From contig DASYAN010000560.1 in assembly GCA_036501345.1 (NCBI GenBank), positions 1-6,871 on the forward strand: a stretch of DNA of 6,871 bases, read 5' to 3'. The position numbers and the translations under genes are program-made. A model generated the notes under the pieces. The model saw only the letters and a list, made by a program, of their open reading frames with translations. It had not been told where the DNA came from and searched no databases. Origin of the DNA: DASYAN01 sp036501345 (GTDB lineage: Bacteria; Chloroflexota; Ktedonobacteria; Ktedonobacterales; Ktedonobacteraceae). Positions within the stretch are counted from its first letter, which is position 1; each line of letters opens with the position of its first letter. Shown one piece after another: positions 6,032 through 6,871 of this stretch.

Positions 6032-6061
6032 TTGACATGTGTGATATAATATACCTAAATT
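6032..6061 (+). promoter_or_regulatory. Possible tnpB promoter
   Basis: A perfect -35 TTGACA (6032-6037) is followed after 18 bases by TAAATT (6056-6061, 4 of 6). A perfect TATAAT at 6045-6050 is only 7 bases from that -35 and would need a different, poor -35 (TAGTTG at 6022-6027). Either version gives only a short leader before the GTG at 6081. Confidence 0.4.
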
Positions 6062-6080
6062 CATGCAAGGTAAATAGGCA

Positions 6081-6871
6081 GTGAGTAAAACGAAGCGAGC
6101 ATACAAGTATCGGTTCTCTCCGACTGACGAACAAAAGCGCATCTTGGCGCAAACGTTCGGATGCTGCCGCTTTGTCTACAATTGGGGACTTAGCACCCGT
6201 AAGACTGCCTATGCCATGAGTCAAAAGCTCACCTACAATGACCTCTCCGCCATGCTGCCTGATCTCAAGAAAACCCATCCCTGGCTTGGTGATGTTTCCT
6301 CTGTGCCCATTCAGCAATCTCTTCGCCACTTGGATCGTGCCTACAAGAACTTCTTCGAGGGACGTGCCAAGTATCCCACCTTCAAGAAAAGGCATGGCAA
6401 CCAGTCGGCGACCTATGTCTCCAACGCTTTCACCTGGGAGAATGGTCAGCTTACTCTTGCTAAAATGGATGAACCACTGGATATCACCTTGCATCGAGCA
6501 TTTCCCAAAGGATGCAAACCCAGTTCGGTCACTGTCTCCAAGGATTGTGCCAATCGCTACTTTGTCTCTCTGCCCGTTGAAGAGGAGATCAAACCCCTTC
6601 CCGTCATGAATGCACAAGTTGGACTTGACCTGGGTCTCAAATCGATGGTGATCCTCTCGACTGGTGAAGCGGTGGGCAATCCCCGTTACTATGCCAAGGA
6701 TGAGAAGCGACTGGCAAAAGCCCAACGTCGGCATGCCAAGAAAAAGAAGGGCTCCAAGAACAGGGAGAAAGCACGACGCAAGGTGGCCTGTGTGCATGCT
6801 CGTATCCAGGATCGGAGACGAGACTACCAGCACAAGCTTTCGACACGCATCATCAACGAAAACCAAGTGAT
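6081..6871 (+). CDS. tnpB: IS200/IS605-family TnpB (OrfB) RNA-guided nuclease, 3' partial
   Basis: A GTG at 6081 opens a frame that stays open to the right edge (263 codons). An in-frame TAG at 6075-6077 excludes any earlier start; AAGG at 6067-6070 is a modest ribosome site. The N-terminus YKYRFSPTDEQKRILAQTFG followed by CCRFVYNWGL is the OrfB/TnpB helix-turn-helix signature. Later come NFFEGRAKYPTFKKR, the strand VSLPVE and the RuvC-I motif VGLDLGLKS, with catalytic Asp183. The basic helix KRLAKAQRRHAKKKKGSKN follows. The visible part ends at INENQV, just before where the RuvC-II glutamate, zinc ribbon and RuvC-III aspartate would lie, so activity cannot be judged. TnpB proteins are omega-RNA-guided DNA nucleases that favour retention of their transposon; the omega-RNA normally overlaps the 3' end, outside this window. 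No tnpA lies upstream, so the element is probably a solo-tnpB (IS1341-like) type unless tnpA is downstream. Confidence 0.92.
   Translation, partial: MSKTKRAYKYRFSPTDEQKRILAQTFGCCRFVYNWGLSTRKTAYAMSQKLTYNDLSAMLPDLKKTHPWLGDVSSVPIQQSLRHLDRAYKNFFEGRAKYPTFKKRHGNQSATYVSNAFTWENGQLTLAKMDEPLDITLHRAFPKGCKPSSVTVSKDCANRYFVSLPVEEEIKPLPVMNAQVGLDLGLKSMVILSTGEAVGNPRYYAKDEKRLAKAQRRHAKKKKGSKNREKARRKVACVHARIQDRRRDYQHKLSTRIINENQV

Noticed and set aside
6032..6050. TTGACA followed by TATAAT as one promoter
   Set aside because: The spacer is only 7 bases, far too short for sigma-70 recognition; at most one of the two hexamers is used.
1..6842. CACAAGCTTTC at the left edge and again near 6831
   Set aside because: Both copies are inside unrelated coding sequences (GNAT and TnpB) with different flanks, so this is coincidence and not a terminal repeat.
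5925..6866. A 313-codon minus-strand frame opposite tnpB
   Set aside because: It is antisense to a clear TnpB reading frame and has no domain signature; a long shadow frame from tnpB codon use is enough to explain it.

Overview
The window looks like a chromosomal accessory stretch from a bacterium of moderate GC content. A Chloroflexota genome of the Ktedonobacteria type is my best guess. This rests on a 59-residue DUF5679-like zinc-knuckle protein, purine-rich AGGAG/GGGGG ribosome sites, a TetR plus PEP-synthase-like pair and a solo tnpB. It is inference from remembered family distributions and no search was run.

Layout. Positions 1-570 (+) hold the 3' part of a RimJ/RimL-type GNAT acetyltransferase whose start lies off the left edge. 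It converges on a small DUF5679-like gene at 714-893 (-). Between their stops lie a long imperfect inverted repeat (607-673) and a perfect 8-bp hairpin (675-693). About 450 bases (894-1345) have no gene I can defend.

A good sigma-70-like promoter (1346-1374) then drives a two-gene operon: a TetR-family repressor (1444-2208, TTG start) and, two bases after its stop, an 882-residue three-domain phosphotransferase (2211-4859). That protein has an N-terminal ATP-binding domain, a large middle domain and a C-terminal swivelling phosphohistidine domain, but no PEP-binding barrel. This is the architecture of rifampin phosphotransferase (RPH) and relatives, not of a true PEP synthase. A dyad just downstream of the promoter is a candidate TetR operator. 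The simplest reading is a repressor that senses a small molecule and controls an ATP-dependent enzyme that phosphorylates that molecule or a related one; the substrate is unknown.

A LysR-type regulator (4872-5783, -) ends tail-to-tail with the phosphotransferase, leaving 12 bases between stop codons, and has its own promoter (5835-5863). Its divergent side, where LysR targets often sit, is occupied by a fold-back-rich flank (5901-6006) and the first 263 codons of an IS200/IS605-type tnpB (6081 to the right edge). Only the RuvC-I aspartate is inside the window. The second half of TnpB and any omega-RNA or right end lie outside.

The strongest items for follow-up are the RPH-like operon with its candidate operator, the small DUF5679-like gene, and the structured intergenic DNA at 607-693 and 5901-6006.
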